DNA from: CADEED01 sp964444835
GTDB lineage: Bacteria; Pseudomonadota; Gammaproteobacteria; Steroidobacterales; Steroidobacteraceae
Direction of reading: 5' to 3'
Assembly (NCBI GenBank): GCA_964444835.1
Contig: CAYUIT010000001.1
Coordinates: forward strand, 186,001-250,000
DNA: 64,000 bases
In this document: positions 24,635 through 33,760 of the stretch, piece by piece
How the letters are laid out: every line of letters starts with the position of its first letter
Position numbering within the stretch: position 1 is the first letter of the stretch
Translations under genes and position numbers: made by a program
The notes under the pieces: model-generated
Told to the model about the DNA's origin: nothing
The model's input: the letters and a program-made list of their open reading frames with translations, nothing else
The model's database searches: none

Positions 24635-25612
24635 TTAGCGCTTGGGCCAGCGCACACGACGATCGAAAAACTGTCGGGCATCGCGTACCGTTTCGACCGG
24701 CCGCTCCACGTGCATCAAGTGCCCGCCCCCATCGTAGACGAACTTGTCCACCGATTTGGCATTGACGAGTGCGTCGCGAAACGCGTCCGCCGTCTCGGGC
24801 GACAACGCATTGCTCGAACCGCCCCACAGGATGAGCGCGGGCGCCCGCACATGGCTCAGCACGCGCTCGGGGTTGCCACGTTCGTAATGACCGATACCGA
24901 GAAAGCCTTCGTAGTCACGCCGCACGGCATTCGCAAAGTCCGTCTTGCGATCGAGCAACTCGGGCGTGATGGTCTCCGGCTTGTTGATAAAACGACGCAT
25001 CAACGCCTCGGTTTCTGCGCGCGATTGCGCTTTTGGCACGAACTTGCGATTGGGATCGCGCGGCGGTTCGACCCGCCCGCGACGTGAGCCAAACTCAATG
25101 CCCGCCGAGTTCATCAGCACAAGCCCCGTGATGCGCTCCGTGCGCGTCGCCGCGTAACGGAAGGCTACGAGGCCGCCATACGACGTACCCACGATTGCGA
25201 ACCGTTCGATCCCGAGGTGATCCATCAACGCGTCCACTAACGTGTGAAAGCGTTCGATCGAGTAGTTACCACTCGGCACTTCCCCGGTGAGGCCGAACGC
25301 GGGCAAGTCCAAACGTACGACACGGTACTTGTCGGTGAGCGCCGGCACCCAGCCATTCCAGTCGTTCAAATCGCCGAACGTGCCGTGGATGAGCAGGATC
25401 GCGGGCCCTTTGCCTTGGTCCTTGTAGTGCACCGACACGCCATCGAGTGTGACGAACCGGGAGTCCGCATCGCGCCATTTCTCGACGAGCGCTTCACGCG
25501 AAATCGTCCCGGCTGTCTGCGCCGGACCGACGCACGGCGCACCATCCTCCGCACGAGCCGTCGGTGTAACACATACAACGGCTAACGCCGTAAGCAGCAC
25601 GAACTGACGCAT
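24635..25612 (-). CDS. secreted alpha/beta hydrolase
   Basis: Alpha/beta hydrolase of 325 residues with a Sec signal peptide (MRQFVLLTALAVVCVTPTARA). The fold markers are LLIHGTFGDLNDWNGW (HG oxyanion region), the nucleophile elbow GTSYGG, and DGGGHLMHVERP with the catalytic His. The ATG at 25612 is preferred because AGGACGGGG lies just upstream; an in-frame ATG at 25630 lacks a site. It is convergent with the hydrolase at 23825-24616, 18 bp away, and lies 24 bp downstream of purA on the same strand. Substrate is unknown. The sequence resembles proteobacterial haloperoxidase- or epoxide-hydrolase-like esterases. Confidence 0.87.
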   Translation of the reverse strand: MRQFVLLTALAVVCVTPTARAEDGAPCVGPAQTAGTISREALVEKWRDADSRFVTLDGVSVHYKDQGKGPAILLIHGTFGDLNDWNGWVPALTDKYRVVRLDLPAFGLTGEVPSGNYSIERFHTLVDALMDHLGIERFAIVGTSYGGLVAFRYAATRTERITGLVLMNSAGIEFGSRRGRVEPPRDPNRKFVPKAQSRAETEALMRRFINKPETITPELLDRKTDFANAVRRDYEGFLGIGHYERGNPERVLSHVRAPALILWGGSSNALSPETADAFRDALVNAKSVDKFVYDGGGHLMHVERPVETVRDARQFFDRRVRWPKR

Positions 25613-25636
25613 GAACCCCGTCCTCAGCATGAATAG

Positions 25637-26929
25637 TTAGTCGAACGGGTGCCGCAATACGATCGTTTGGTCGCGATCGGGCCCCGTGGAGATCACATCG
25701 AGCGGCACACCCGCGAGTTCCTCGAGCCGCTTGAGATACTTGCGGGCGTTCTCTGGCAGCGCTTCATATCGCGTAACCCCCAAGGTCGACTCCCGCCAGC
25801 CCGCCATCTCCTCATACACCGGCTCAACATCGCCAAACGCGTCGGCAAACATGGGCGGCTCGACATGCGTCTGGCCGGCCCACTTGTAGCCGACGCAAAT
25901 CTGCAAACTATCGAGCCCATCGAGCACGTCGAGCTTCGTCACGCACAGCCCGGACACGCTCGAGTGAATGATGGAGCGACGTAGCGCGACCGAGTCGAAC
26001 CAGCCGCAGCGGCGCGGCCGGCCTGTCACAGCGCCAAACTCGTGCCCCACCTTCGACAGATGCGCACCATACTCGTCGAACAGTTCCGTCGGGAACGGGC
26101 CGGCGCCCACACGCGTCGTATAGGCCTTCACGATGCCGAGCACATAGTCGAACGAACGCGGTCCAATGCCGGTACCGGTTCCAGCATAACCCGCCGTGGT
26201 GTTAGACGACGTCACGAATGGGTAGGTACCGAGGTCGACGTCAAGCATCGCACCCTGTGCGCCTTCAAACATCACGTTTGCGTGTTCCGCACGCAAGCGC
26301 GCCAAAGCCTGCGTGACGTCGGTCACCAACGGCCGCACGCGTTCGCCGAGCGCGAGCTGCTCATCGAGCACACGCTGAAAATCGATGGGCGGTTGCTTGA
26401 AATAGTGCTGCAGCACGAAATTGTGGAAGTCGAGTACTTCGCCCAGCTTCGCCGCGAACTTCTCGCGCTGAAACAGATCGGCGACGCGGACCGCACGGCG
26501 CGCTACTTTGTCTTCATACGCGGGCCCGATGCCGCGGCCAGTGGTGCCGATGGCATTCGCGCCGCGCGCCGCTTCACGCGCTTTGTCGAGCGCGACGTGC
26601 GACGGCAGGATCAGCGGGCAGTTCGGCGAGATGCGCAGGCGTTCGAATACGGGCACGCCTTGCGAGACCAGGAGATCGCCCTCGCGAAACAGCGCTTCGA
26701 GTGACAGCACCACGCCGTTGCCGATGAAACACTGCACTTGATCGCGCAAGATCCCGGACGGGATCAGCGACAGCACGGTCTTCTTGCCACCGATGACGAG
26801 CGTATGACCCGCATTGTGGCCGCCTTGAAACCGCGCAACACCAGCAGCCCGCTCGGTCAGCAGATCGACGATCTTACCTTTGCCCTCGTCGCCCCACTGT
26901 GTCCCGATGACTACGACAAACTTGCCCAT
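25637..26929 (-). CDS. purA: adenylosuccinate synthetase
   Basis: PurA of 430 residues, the usual bacterial length. It catalyses the GTP-dependent joining of IMP and aspartate, the first committed step to AMP. The GTP-binding signature GTQWGDEGKGKIVDLL begins at residue 9, followed by FQGGHNAGHTLV, IGTTGRGIGPAYEDK and the C-terminal STGPDRDQTI. It closes the hfq-hflX-hflK-hflC-DUF2065-purA series, an order common in gammaproteobacteria. The gap to the upstream DUF2065 gene is only 7 bp. Confidence 0.98.
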   Translation of the reverse strand: MGKFVVVIGTQWGDEGKGKIVDLLTERAAGVARFQGGHNAGHTLVIGGKKTVLSLIPSGILRDQVQCFIGNGVVLSLEALFREGDLLVSQGVPVFERLRISPNCPLILPSHVALDKAREAARGANAIGTTGRGIGPAYEDKVARRAVRVADLFQREKFAAKLGEVLDFHNFVLQHYFKQPPIDFQRVLDEQLALGERVRPLVTDVTQALARLRAEHANVMFEGAQGAMLDVDLGTYPFVTSSNTTAGYAGTGTGIGPRSFDYVLGIVKAYTTRVGAGPFPTELFDEYGAHLSKVGHEFGAVTGRPRRCGWFDSVALRRSIIHSSVSGLCVTKLDVLDGLDSLQICVGYKWAGQTHVEPPMFADAFGDVEPVYEEMAGWRESTLGVTRYEALPENARKYLKRLEELAGVPLDVISTGPDRDQTIVLRHPFD

Positions 26930-26936
26930 GCTGCAC

Positions 26937-27128
26937 TCAAGCTCGCGCCACTAACAACAACAAGAGGCCAGCCAGCATTGCGACGAGCCCTCCGATCCGC
27001 AGCTGCCGTTCGCTAAGCTCAGCGACGCGCGCGAGCATCCGACGGTAGGACGCGGGACTCAAGAACGGCAACACTCCCTCAAGCACCAGCACGAGCGCCA
27101 CCGCCGCGAGCAACTCTGACCACGCCAT
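26937..27128 (-). CDS. DUF2065 small membrane protein
   Basis: A 63-residue protein with two hydrophobic segments (ELLAAVALVLVLEGVLPFL and IGGLVAMLAGLLLLLVA) around a short basic loop, SPASYRRMLARVAEL. This is the DUF2065 family normally found between hflC and purA, as it is here. Function is not established; the location suggests a link with the HflKC membrane complex. It carries a GTTGTTAG octamer near its 3' end. Confidence 0.9.
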   Translation of the reverse strand: MAWSELLAAVALVLVLEGVLPFLSPASYRRMLARVAELSERQLRIGGLVAMLAGLLLLLVARA

Positions 27129-27161
27129 GGAGCCTTCGCGGCAGCGACGCTGCCTGTCAGA

Positions 27162-28028
27162 TCAACGGTTCTCGGAACTACGCAAGTACTTGAAGAACTC
27201 GCTATCGGGCGATACGACCAGCACGTCGCCTTCTTTACCGAGCGAATTGCGATAGGCCTGAAGGCTCCGATAAAACGCGTAGAACTCGGGTGCTTTTTCG
27301 TAGGCCTGAGCGTAGGTTGCAGCAGCAATGGCGTCGCCCTCACCACGCTTGTTGAGCGCGTCGCGTTGCGCGGCGGACAAAATCTCCGTGCGCTTGCGGT
27401 CGGCTTCCGAGCGAATGCGTGTCGCCTCTTTGTCGCCTTCGCCTCGCAGCTGCTTCGCGAGCCGTTCGAAGTTCTGCTTCATGCTGTCGAACACACGCGC
27501 CGCAACGTCCTCCGGAAGGTCGATGCGCTGCACGCGTACGTCCACGAGCTGCACGCCAAGGTCGGACACGTCTTTGCGCGCCCGCTCGATCATGTCGCCC
27601 GTGACGGCCGCCCGCTCCGCTGTCACGACTTCTTGCAACGTCCGCTGCGCGACCGCGTTTTTGATGCCGTCCTTGACGACGCCTGCGAGCCGATCGCCGG
27701 CACGCGACTCATCGCCACCGGTGGCGCGGTAGTACTTCGCCGGATCGTTGACCTGCCACTTGATGTAGAAATCGACCGTGAGCGCGCGGTTCTCATTCGT
27801 CAGGAAGGTCTCACCCGCGAAGTTCTGGGTGAGCACGCGGCGCTCGAACTTCACGATGCGATCGACGAATGGCACTTTGAAATGCAAGCCGGGGCCGTAG
27901 CCCGACGTCTTGATCTCACCGAACTGCGTACGCAGCGCCATTTCGTTCTGCTGCACGGTGAACGCGGAACTGAGCAACGCCAACAAGGCAATGCCGATCA
28001 ACAATAAAATGGGGGCTGGGTTTTGCAT
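27162..28028 (-). CDS. hflC: HflC, SPFH/Band-7 membrane protease regulator
   Basis: HflC of 288 residues. One N-terminal membrane segment (PAPILLLIGIALLALLSSAF) is followed by the Band-7/SPFH domain, for example NEMALRTQFGEIKTSGYGPG and VPFVDRIVKFERRVLTQNF, and then a coiled region rich in Glu/Arg/Lys (about 185-235). With HflK it forms a large periplasmic-facing cage around FtsH and modulates its proteolysis. Its ATG shares one base with the hflK stop (TAATG), so translation is coupled. Confidence 0.96.
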   Translation of the reverse strand: MQNPAPILLLIGIALLALLSSAFTVQQNEMALRTQFGEIKTSGYGPGLHFKVPFVDRIVKFERRVLTQNFAGETFLTNENRALTVDFYIKWQVNDPAKYYRATGGDESRAGDRLAGVVKDGIKNAVAQRTLQEVVTAERAAVTGDMIERARKDVSDLGVQLVDVRVQRIDLPEDVAARVFDSMKQNFERLAKQLRGEGDKEATRIRSEADRKRTEILSAAQRDALNKRGEGDAIAAATYAQAYEKAPEFYAFYRSLQAYRNSLGKEGDVLVVSPDSEFFKYLRSSENR

Positions 28029-29155
28029 TAGCGCTCTCCTCGCTGCCGCGGATCGCTCTGCACAGGTACGGCTTCCGTCGACTCCGGCCGCACGGTGACG
28101 GTCGCGGCATCGGCGCCATCAGACCGCCGCTCCAACAATCGCTCGAGCGGTAACACCATCACGTTGTTAGTGCCACCCGCGCCCTTCGAATCGACGACGA
28201 CCTTGCGCGACCGACTGAGAACGTTCTCGACAGTTTCAATGTACAAGCGATCGCGCGTGACGCGCGGCGCCGCCGCATACTGCTTAGCGAGTTGCGAGAA
28301 ACGCCCCGCTTCACCTTCTGCGATTGCGATCACCTGCGCCTTGTATGCCTCGGCCTCCTGGGCTTGGCGAAGCGCAGCGCCTTCAGCCACCGGCAGGATG
28401 CCGCTCGCATAGGCCTCCGCTTCTTTGATGAACCGCTCCTTATCAGCGATCGCCTTGTTAGCCTCGCGCTGCGAAGGCACAACGGCCTCGGGAACCTGCA
28501 CGTCTTCCATGTTCACGGTGCGCACTTCGATACCCGTGCCGTATTGCTCCATCGTGCGCTGAATCAAATCGCGCGTCAGCTCGGTCACCTGCTGACGGCC
28601 GCCCGACAAGATTCGTTGCAGCTCGCTCCGGCCAACGACCTCGCGAATCGCACTCTCGCTCACTTCGCGCAGCGTCTCCTCGGGATTGCGCACGCCGAAC
28701 AAATACTTTTCGGGATTGGCGAGCCGGTACTGCACGCTGATTTCGAGCTCGACGAGGTTCACATCCGCCGTGAGCACGCGCGACTTGGATTGCACGCTGT
28801 TCACGTTCGACACATTGACCTTCTTGACGGTCTCAATCGGCCACGGCAAATGCCACGCGATACCTGGCGGCCGCGTCTCGACGTATTTGCCAAACCGTTG
28901 CACCACGCCACGCTCGGGCGCGTTGACTTGGTAGAAGCCACTCATCAACCAAATCGCCACTGCGACGATGATGATGACCGGCAGTGGAATGCCGCCGCCG
29001 CCAGTGGCGCCCGGCGTACCGCCTTTGCCGCCGCCGAACATGCCTTCGAAGCGCTTCTGCCACTCTTTGAACGTTTGGTCGAAGTCACCGCCTCCTTGAT
29101 TGGGCCGCTTGCCCCAAGGGTTTTGGTTTTGTCCGCCAGGTTGATTCCAGGCCAT
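28028..29155 (-). CDS. hflK: HflK, SPFH/Band-7 membrane protease regulator
   Basis: HflK of 375 residues. The N-terminus is Gly/Asn/Gln-rich, as is usual (NQPGGQNQNPWGKRPNQGGG). One membrane segment follows (IPLPVIIIVAVAIWLMSGFY), then the SPFH domain with the segments GVVQRFGKYVETRPPGIAWH and NVSNVNSVQSKSRVLTADVN. It partners HflC to regulate FtsH. It lies 66 bp downstream of hflX and overlaps hflC by one base. The last ~35 residues are variable and polar. Confidence 0.96.
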   Translation of the reverse strand: MAWNQPGGQNQNPWGKRPNQGGGDFDQTFKEWQKRFEGMFGGGKGGTPGATGGGGIPLPVIIIVAVAIWLMSGFYQVNAPERGVVQRFGKYVETRPPGIAWHLPWPIETVKKVNVSNVNSVQSKSRVLTADVNLVELEISVQYRLANPEKYLFGVRNPEETLREVSESAIREVVGRSELQRILSGGRQQVTELTRDLIQRTMEQYGTGIEVRTVNMEDVQVPEAVVPSQREANKAIADKERFIKEAEAYASGILPVAEGAALRQAQEAEAYKAQVIAIAEGEAGRFSQLAKQYAAAPRVTRDRLYIETVENVLSRSRKVVVDSKGAGGTNNVMVLPLERLLERRSDGADAATVTVRPESTEAVPVQSDPRQRGER

Positions 29156-29221
29156 AGGTACTACTGGGTCACTGTGAAAATGGATAGGTCTGTAGAAGTC
29201 GCGCCGTCGCGCATTGCCGCC

Positions 29222-30583
29222 TCATGAGCGGTGTCCGGTCGACGCTGTAAAGGAATCATTGAATTGTAAGTACGGCTCCACAGCGGCACAAGTTCCAGCT
29301 GGGGCGTCGAGCATCACCACCTCAACGCCCGGCTCGCGTGCCCATTTGAGCAGCTCGTGCTCGGACAACTCGACATCGAGTTCGTAGGCTCCATTGTCTG
29401 CTGTTCTCTCACGCAATACGAGCCCTGCCGAGTACAAACGCGAGCGAGCGGCACCGCTTGTCACGGGTAAGCGCAATGTTGCTTTGCGCGCAACGCGTGC
29501 CAAACGTTCGGCCACCGACTTGGACAACAAGTCGAGGCCAGTGTTCCGGGCCGCCGAGATCCACACATGCGAAACACGGCCCGCGTCGTCGCGGTCCACA
29601 TGCGGCTCGAGTTCGAGCCGGTCGATCTTGTTGAACACCATGATTTGCGGCAGTTCCGCCGCGCCGATTTCGGCCAGCACGCGATTGACCTCATCGATCC
29701 GCTCATCGCGCCGCGGATCGCTTGCGTCGACGACGTGCAGCAACAAGGTGGCTTCGCGCGCCTCGGTCAAAGTCGACTTGAAGGCGGCCACCAAGTCGTG
29801 TGGCAGGTCACGAATGAAGCCGACCGTGTCCGCCAAGACGACGTTCGTACCGCCCGGCAACTGAATCTTGCGAACGGTCGGATCGAGCGTCGCGAACAAT
29901 TGATCAGCCACATACGCATCAGCACCGCTCAGCGCGCGAAACAGCGTGGACTTGCCTGCGTTGGTGTAACCGACGAGCGCAAGCGATGGCACCGGAATTT
30001 CAGCGCGCTGCCGCCGACCGGTTTCGCGTTGCAGCTGGATGCGCTCGAGCCGACGCGTGAGTGTCTTCACACGCACGCCCAGCAAGCGGCGGTCAGTCTC
30101 GAGCTGCGTTTCGCCCGGGCCGCGCTGGCCAATCCCGCCACCGCGCTGCCGCTCCAAGTGCGTCCAACCGCGAACCAGGCGTGTGGCAAGGTGCTTGAGC
30201 TGCGCGAGTTCGACTTCCAGCTTGCCCTCGTGACTGCGCGCACGCTGGGCAAAGATGTCGAGGATCAAACCGCTGCGGTCGAGTACGCGCCGTTCGATCA
30301 GTTTTTCGAGGTTGCGCTCTTGGCTCGGACTCAAGGGGTGATCCACCAACACCACGTCTGCGGCGTGCTCGTGCACGATCGCGCGGATCTCCTCGGCTTT
30401 GCCGCTGCCGACGAAATAGCGGGGATCGGGTCGATCGCGACGCCCTGTGACCGTGGCCACGGGAACGGCACCGGCCGACTCCGCCAACTGCGTGAATTCT
30501 TCGATGTCTTCCGGATCGGCTGGTGCGCCCAATCCAATGCGGACGAGCACGGCCCGCTCGCCGGTTCGCGGGCGTTCAAACAA
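29222..30583 (-). CDS. hflX: ribosome-associated GTPase HflX
   Basis: HflX of 453 residues. The N-terminal HflX domain includes YFVGSGKAEEI and DHPLSPSQERNLEKL. The glycine-rich linker LERQRGGGIGQRGPGETQLE is diagnostic. The GTPase domain follows, with Walker A GYTNAGKSTLF (about 204-214), DTVGFIRDLP and FNKIDRLE. HflX splits or rescues stalled ribosomes, especially under heat stress. It lies 38 bp downstream of hfq in the conserved gammaproteobacterial order. The C-terminal ~90 residues are the usual extra domain. Confidence 0.97.
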   Translation of the reverse strand: MFERPRTGERAVLVRIGLGAPADPEDIEEFTQLAESAGAVPVATVTGRRDRPDPRYFVGSGKAEEIRAIVHEHAADVVLVDHPLSPSQERNLEKLIERRVLDRSGLILDIFAQRARSHEGKLEVELAQLKHLATRLVRGWTHLERQRGGGIGQRGPGETQLETDRRLLGVRVKTLTRRLERIQLQRETGRRQRAEIPVPSLALVGYTNAGKSTLFRALSGADAYVADQLFATLDPTVRKIQLPGGTNVVLADTVGFIRDLPHDLVAAFKSTLTEAREATLLLHVVDASDPRRDERIDEVNRVLAEIGAAELPQIMVFNKIDRLELEPHVDRDDAGRVSHVWISAARNTGLDLLSKSVAERLARVARKATLRLPVTSGAARSRLYSAGLVLRERTADNGAYELDVELSEHELLKWAREPGVEVVMLDAPAGTCAAVEPYLQFNDSFTASTGHRS

Positions 30584-30621
30584 GGGATGCCTCCAGCCGC
30601 TGAGTGCGCGCTAGCGTGTGC

Positions 30622-30879
30622 TTACTCCGGACCCGCCGCAACATCGACGACCGTGCCATCTTCGGTCGCGATGCGAACGGCTCGAGCCGGCACGACGGTG
30701 GAGATCGCGTGCTTGTAGACCATCTGACTCACGCTGTTCTTGAGCAGCACGACGAACTGATCGAACGAATCGATCTGGCCTTGCAGCTTGATGCCGTTTA
30801 CGAGGTAAATCGACACCGGGATGCGCTCCTTGCGAAGCGTGTTCAGAAATGGGTCTTGCAGCGATTGGCCTTTGGCCAT
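30622..30879 (-). CDS. hfq: RNA chaperone Hfq
   Basis: Hfq of 85 residues. The start is ATG at 30879 with AAGGAGA upstream. The longer open frame to 30933 is discarded. It starts MAKGQSLQDPFLNTLRKERI and keeps the Sm1 motif region IYLVNGIKLQGQIDSFDQFV and the Sm2 motif YKHAISTVVP, essentially the textbook sequence. The acidic/variable C-terminal tail is short. Hfq forms a hexamer that pairs sRNAs with mRNAs. It sits between miaA and hflX, as in most gammaproteobacteria. Confidence 0.98.
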   Translation of the reverse strand: MAKGQSLQDPFLNTLRKERIPVSIYLVNGIKLQGQIDSFDQFVVLLKNSVSQMVYKHAISTVVPARAVRIATEDGTVVDVAAGPE

Positions 30880-30976
30880 GATGTTCTCCTTATGCAGCTC
30901 GCGGCGCCTTATCGTTATCAAGCGGCCTGGCACCCGAACTTGGCTGAAATCTTACCATGTGCAACGAACCCATCGC

Positions 30977-31903
30977 CTAGGGGAAATCGCCCAATGCGCT
31001 GGCACGTGAACGCAGCGCGGTGAACCCTGTGTCGGACAATGGGTCGTACCAAGTGGTCTCAGGGTCTGACCGCAGCCAAGTCAGCTGCCGCTTTGCCAGT
31101 TGTCGGGTCGCCGCGACGGATTTCAAGACAGCGTCTTCGAGCGCGTAGGCGCCTTCGAGATGCCCCCAAAGCTGGCGGTAACCCACGGTTCGCATCGCAG
31201 GGTGCTCCGCATTCAAGTCTGCTCTGTCATGAAGCGCCCGAACTTCATCGAGCAAACCTGCCTGCATCATTTTGTTGAACCGACTCTCAATGCGCTCGTG
31301 CAAGACAGAACGCTCAGGCACGAATGCCATGCGTTCAAATTCATAGGGCAATCGCTGCGTGCCGCGCTCATGCCAATCGCTGAGCGGGCGACCGGTCGTG
31401 AGATAGACCTCGAGCGCGCGTTGAATGCGCTGCGGGTCATTGGGATGAATCCGACGAGCCGCGCGTTCGTCCACCTGCGCCAGCTTCGCGTGCATCGCAG
31501 GCCAACCGATTGCGGCGGCCTCAGCATCGATCTTGGCGCGCACCTCAGGCGTCGCGCGGGGTAGCTCCGAGAGGCCCCGAGTCAATGCACGAAGATAGAG
31601 CATGGTGCCGCCCACGATCACCGGCACACGCCCCCGAGCCACAATCGCCGGCACCAACTCGCTGACGGCCGCCACGAACTCGCCGGTCGAATACACCTCG
31701 TGCGGGTCGCGGATGTCCAGCAAGTGATGCGGGACTGCGGCGCGAATCTCGGCGCTGGGCTTGGCGGTGCCGATGTCCATGCCGCGATAGACCTGCGCGG
31801 AATCCATGCTGATGATCTCGAGCGGTACCTCGGCGGCGAGTCGCAGCACGAGATCGCTCTTGCCCGCGCCGGTCGGCCCCGTTACGACCAACACGCGCTG
31901 CAT
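30977..31903 (-). CDS. miaA: tRNA dimethylallyltransferase
   Basis: MiaA of 308 residues, which adds the dimethylallyl group to A37 of tRNAs reading UNN codons. It has the P-loop VVTGPTGAGKSDL (about residues 6-18), then IISMDSAQVYRGMDIGTAKPS and PHHLLDI. The start is ATG at 31903, sharing one base with the mutL stop (TGATG). The frame is open 56 codons further, but that stretch lies inside mutL. The mutL-miaA-hfq order supports the call. Confidence 0.97.
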   Translation of the reverse strand: MQRVLVVTGPTGAGKSDLVLRLAAEVPLEIISMDSAQVYRGMDIGTAKPSAEIRAAVPHHLLDIRDPHEVYSTGEFVAAVSELVPAIVARGRVPVIVGGTMLYLRALTRGLSELPRATPEVRAKIDAEAAAIGWPAMHAKLAQVDERAARRIHPNDPQRIQRALEVYLTTGRPLSDWHERGTQRLPYEFERMAFVPERSVLHERIESRFNKMMQAGLLDEVRALHDRADLNAEHPAMRTVGYRQLWGHLEGAYALEDAVLKSVAATRQLAKRQLTWLRSDPETTWYDPLSDTGFTALRSRASALGDFP

Positions 31904-33678
31904 CAACGGCCTCGCAAGAACATTTGATCCAACTCGGCCAAGGAAATGCGCGTCCATGTCGGTCGGCCGTGGTTGCACTGATCGGCGCGCGGCGTCACTT
32001 CCATTTGCCGCAGGAGTGCGTTCATCTCCGGCAGCGTCAGCCGTCGATTCGCATGGATCGAGGTGCGACACGCGATCGTGCCTAACAACTTATCGGTGGC
32101 GGCATCGAGATGATGAGTACCACCCTCGCCGGCCATGTCGCGGACGACCTCGGCGACTAACGCTGGAATATCGTAGCGCGCGAGCAGTGCCGGCACGCGC
32201 CGCACGGCGAGCCGATCGGGTGCCATGCGATCGATATCGAAGCCCGCGGCCTCCCAGTCCGAGCGCGACTCGAGCAGCGCATCGATCTCGTGCGGCTTCA
32301 AGGCCACCACGATTGGTTCGAGTAACAACTGGGACGCGCCCAACCCGCGCCCCGACGCCTTCATTTGCTCGTACAGCACGCGCTCATGCGCCGCATGCAT
32401 GTCGACGAGCACCAATCCATCGGCCGTCTGCGACAAAATGTACACGCCATGAACTTGGGCGATGGCGTCTCCCAATGGCCGCGCTGCCGAGTCGTTAGCA
32501 AGCGGCGCGGCAGGGATCGGTGTCGGCGTCGCGCTGTCAGCCAGGCGCGCAGCCAATGCCCAGTCGCCGGGCGGCCAGGCCCCTTCGCGCGGCCCCCAAT
32601 CGAGCGCGGCCGTGTACTTCGGTGCATCGTCCCGGACGATGCCACTGACCTGCGTCGGTGGCGTGCTCGCTGCCTGCGGTTGCGTCGACGCCGCGAGTTG
32701 CCGTTCGACGGCACGAAACACGAATTCATGTACCTGCCGACTGTCGCGGAACCGCACTTCGAGTTTCTGCGGGTGCGCGTTGACGTCGACGAGTTGCGGA
32801 TCGATCGACAAGTGCAGCACGTAGGCGGGATGCCGTCCGTGATACAGCACGTCGCGATAACCGAGACGGACCGCACTCATCAACAAGCGATCGCGGACCG
32901 CGCGCCCATTGACGAACCAGAACTGCAGATCGTTTTGCGCTCGCGCTGCCGTCGGCATGCTGACGAAACCGCTCACGCGCACGGGTCCAGCGGCATGATC
33001 GAGCGGCAATGCGGTTGCCAGGAACTCACGTCCTAACACCGCTTCGATGCGCCGCGCGAGCGCATCCGGGCCCGTCTCGGCAGGCGCATCGAGCAGCACG
33101 CGCTCGCTGGCGCGCAGGCGAAAGCCGACGTCGGGCCGCGCCAGCGCGAGCCGCTCGACCAACCGCGCGATGTGGCCTTGCTCGGTCACTTCGGTGCGTA
33201 GGAATTTGCGGCGCGCCGGCACATTGAAGAACAAATCGCGCACTTCGATGGTCGTGCCCGGAGGATGCGCGGCAGGCACTACTTCCGGCGTGCGGCCGTC
33301 GTTGAGTGCAATCTTGGCCGCCCCTTCCGCCCCGCGCGCACGCGAAGTAATCGCAAAGCGCGACACCGATGCGATCGAGGGCAGCGCCTCGCCACGAAAG
33401 CCCAACGATTCAACGGACTCGAGATCCTCGAGCGAGGCGATCTTGCTCGTGGCGTGGCGCTGGATCGCCACCGGCAGTTCCGCTGCGTCGATGCCATGGC
33501 CATCGTCGCGCACCCGCACCAAGCCGATGCCGCCGCGCTCGATATCGATCTCGACGCGGCTCGCGCCCGCATCGAGACTGTTCTCCGCAAGCTCTTTGAC
33601 GAGCGACGCGGGCCGCTCGATCACCTCGCCGGCAGCGATTTGATCGATCAACTCGTTTGGCAGGATCCGGATGGGCAT
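31903..33678 (-). CDS. mutL: DNA mismatch repair protein MutL
   Basis: MutL of 591 residues. The N-terminal GHKL ATPase is clear: MPIRILPNELIDQIAAGEVI, AENSLDAGA (Mg/ATP-binding Glu-Asn), RDDGHGID, TSKI and GFRGEALPSIASVS. A Pro/Ala-rich linker follows (about 330-400), and then the dimerisation domain. I see no DQHA(x)2E(x)4E endonuclease motif; the equivalent reads DMHAAHERVLYEQ, so it is probably the non-endonuclease gammaproteobacterial type working with MutH. The start is ATG at 33678; the previous codon is TTG. Confidence 0.96.
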   Translation of the reverse strand: MPIRILPNELIDQIAAGEVIERPASLVKELAENSLDAGASRVEIDIERGGIGLVRVRDDGHGIDAAELPVAIQRHATSKIASLEDLESVESLGFRGEALPSIASVSRFAITSRARGAEGAAKIALNDGRTPEVVPAAHPPGTTIEVRDLFFNVPARRKFLRTEVTEQGHIARLVERLALARPDVGFRLRASERVLLDAPAETGPDALARRIEAVLGREFLATALPLDHAAGPVRVSGFVSMPTAARAQNDLQFWFVNGRAVRDRLLMSAVRLGYRDVLYHGRHPAYVLHLSIDPQLVDVNAHPQKLEVRFRDSRQVHEFVFRAVERQLAASTQPQAASTPPTQVSGIVRDDAPKYTAALDWGPREGAWPPGDWALAARLADSATPTPIPAAPLANDSAARPLGDAIAQVHGVYILSQTADGLVLVDMHAAHERVLYEQMKASGRGLGASQLLLEPIVVALKPHEIDALLESRSDWEAAGFDIDRMAPDRLAVRRVPALLARYDIPALVAEVVRDMAGEGGTHHLDAATDKLLGTIACRTSIHANRRLTLPEMNALLRQMEVTPRADQCNHGRPTWTRISLAELDQMFLRGR

Positions 33679-33760
33679 CAAGCACGGCGCGACAAGGAAA
33701 CGCGGCGCGCAGTGTAATGGAACAGGCTACGCGGCGCGCTAAGCGCTGGCCGCCGCTGCG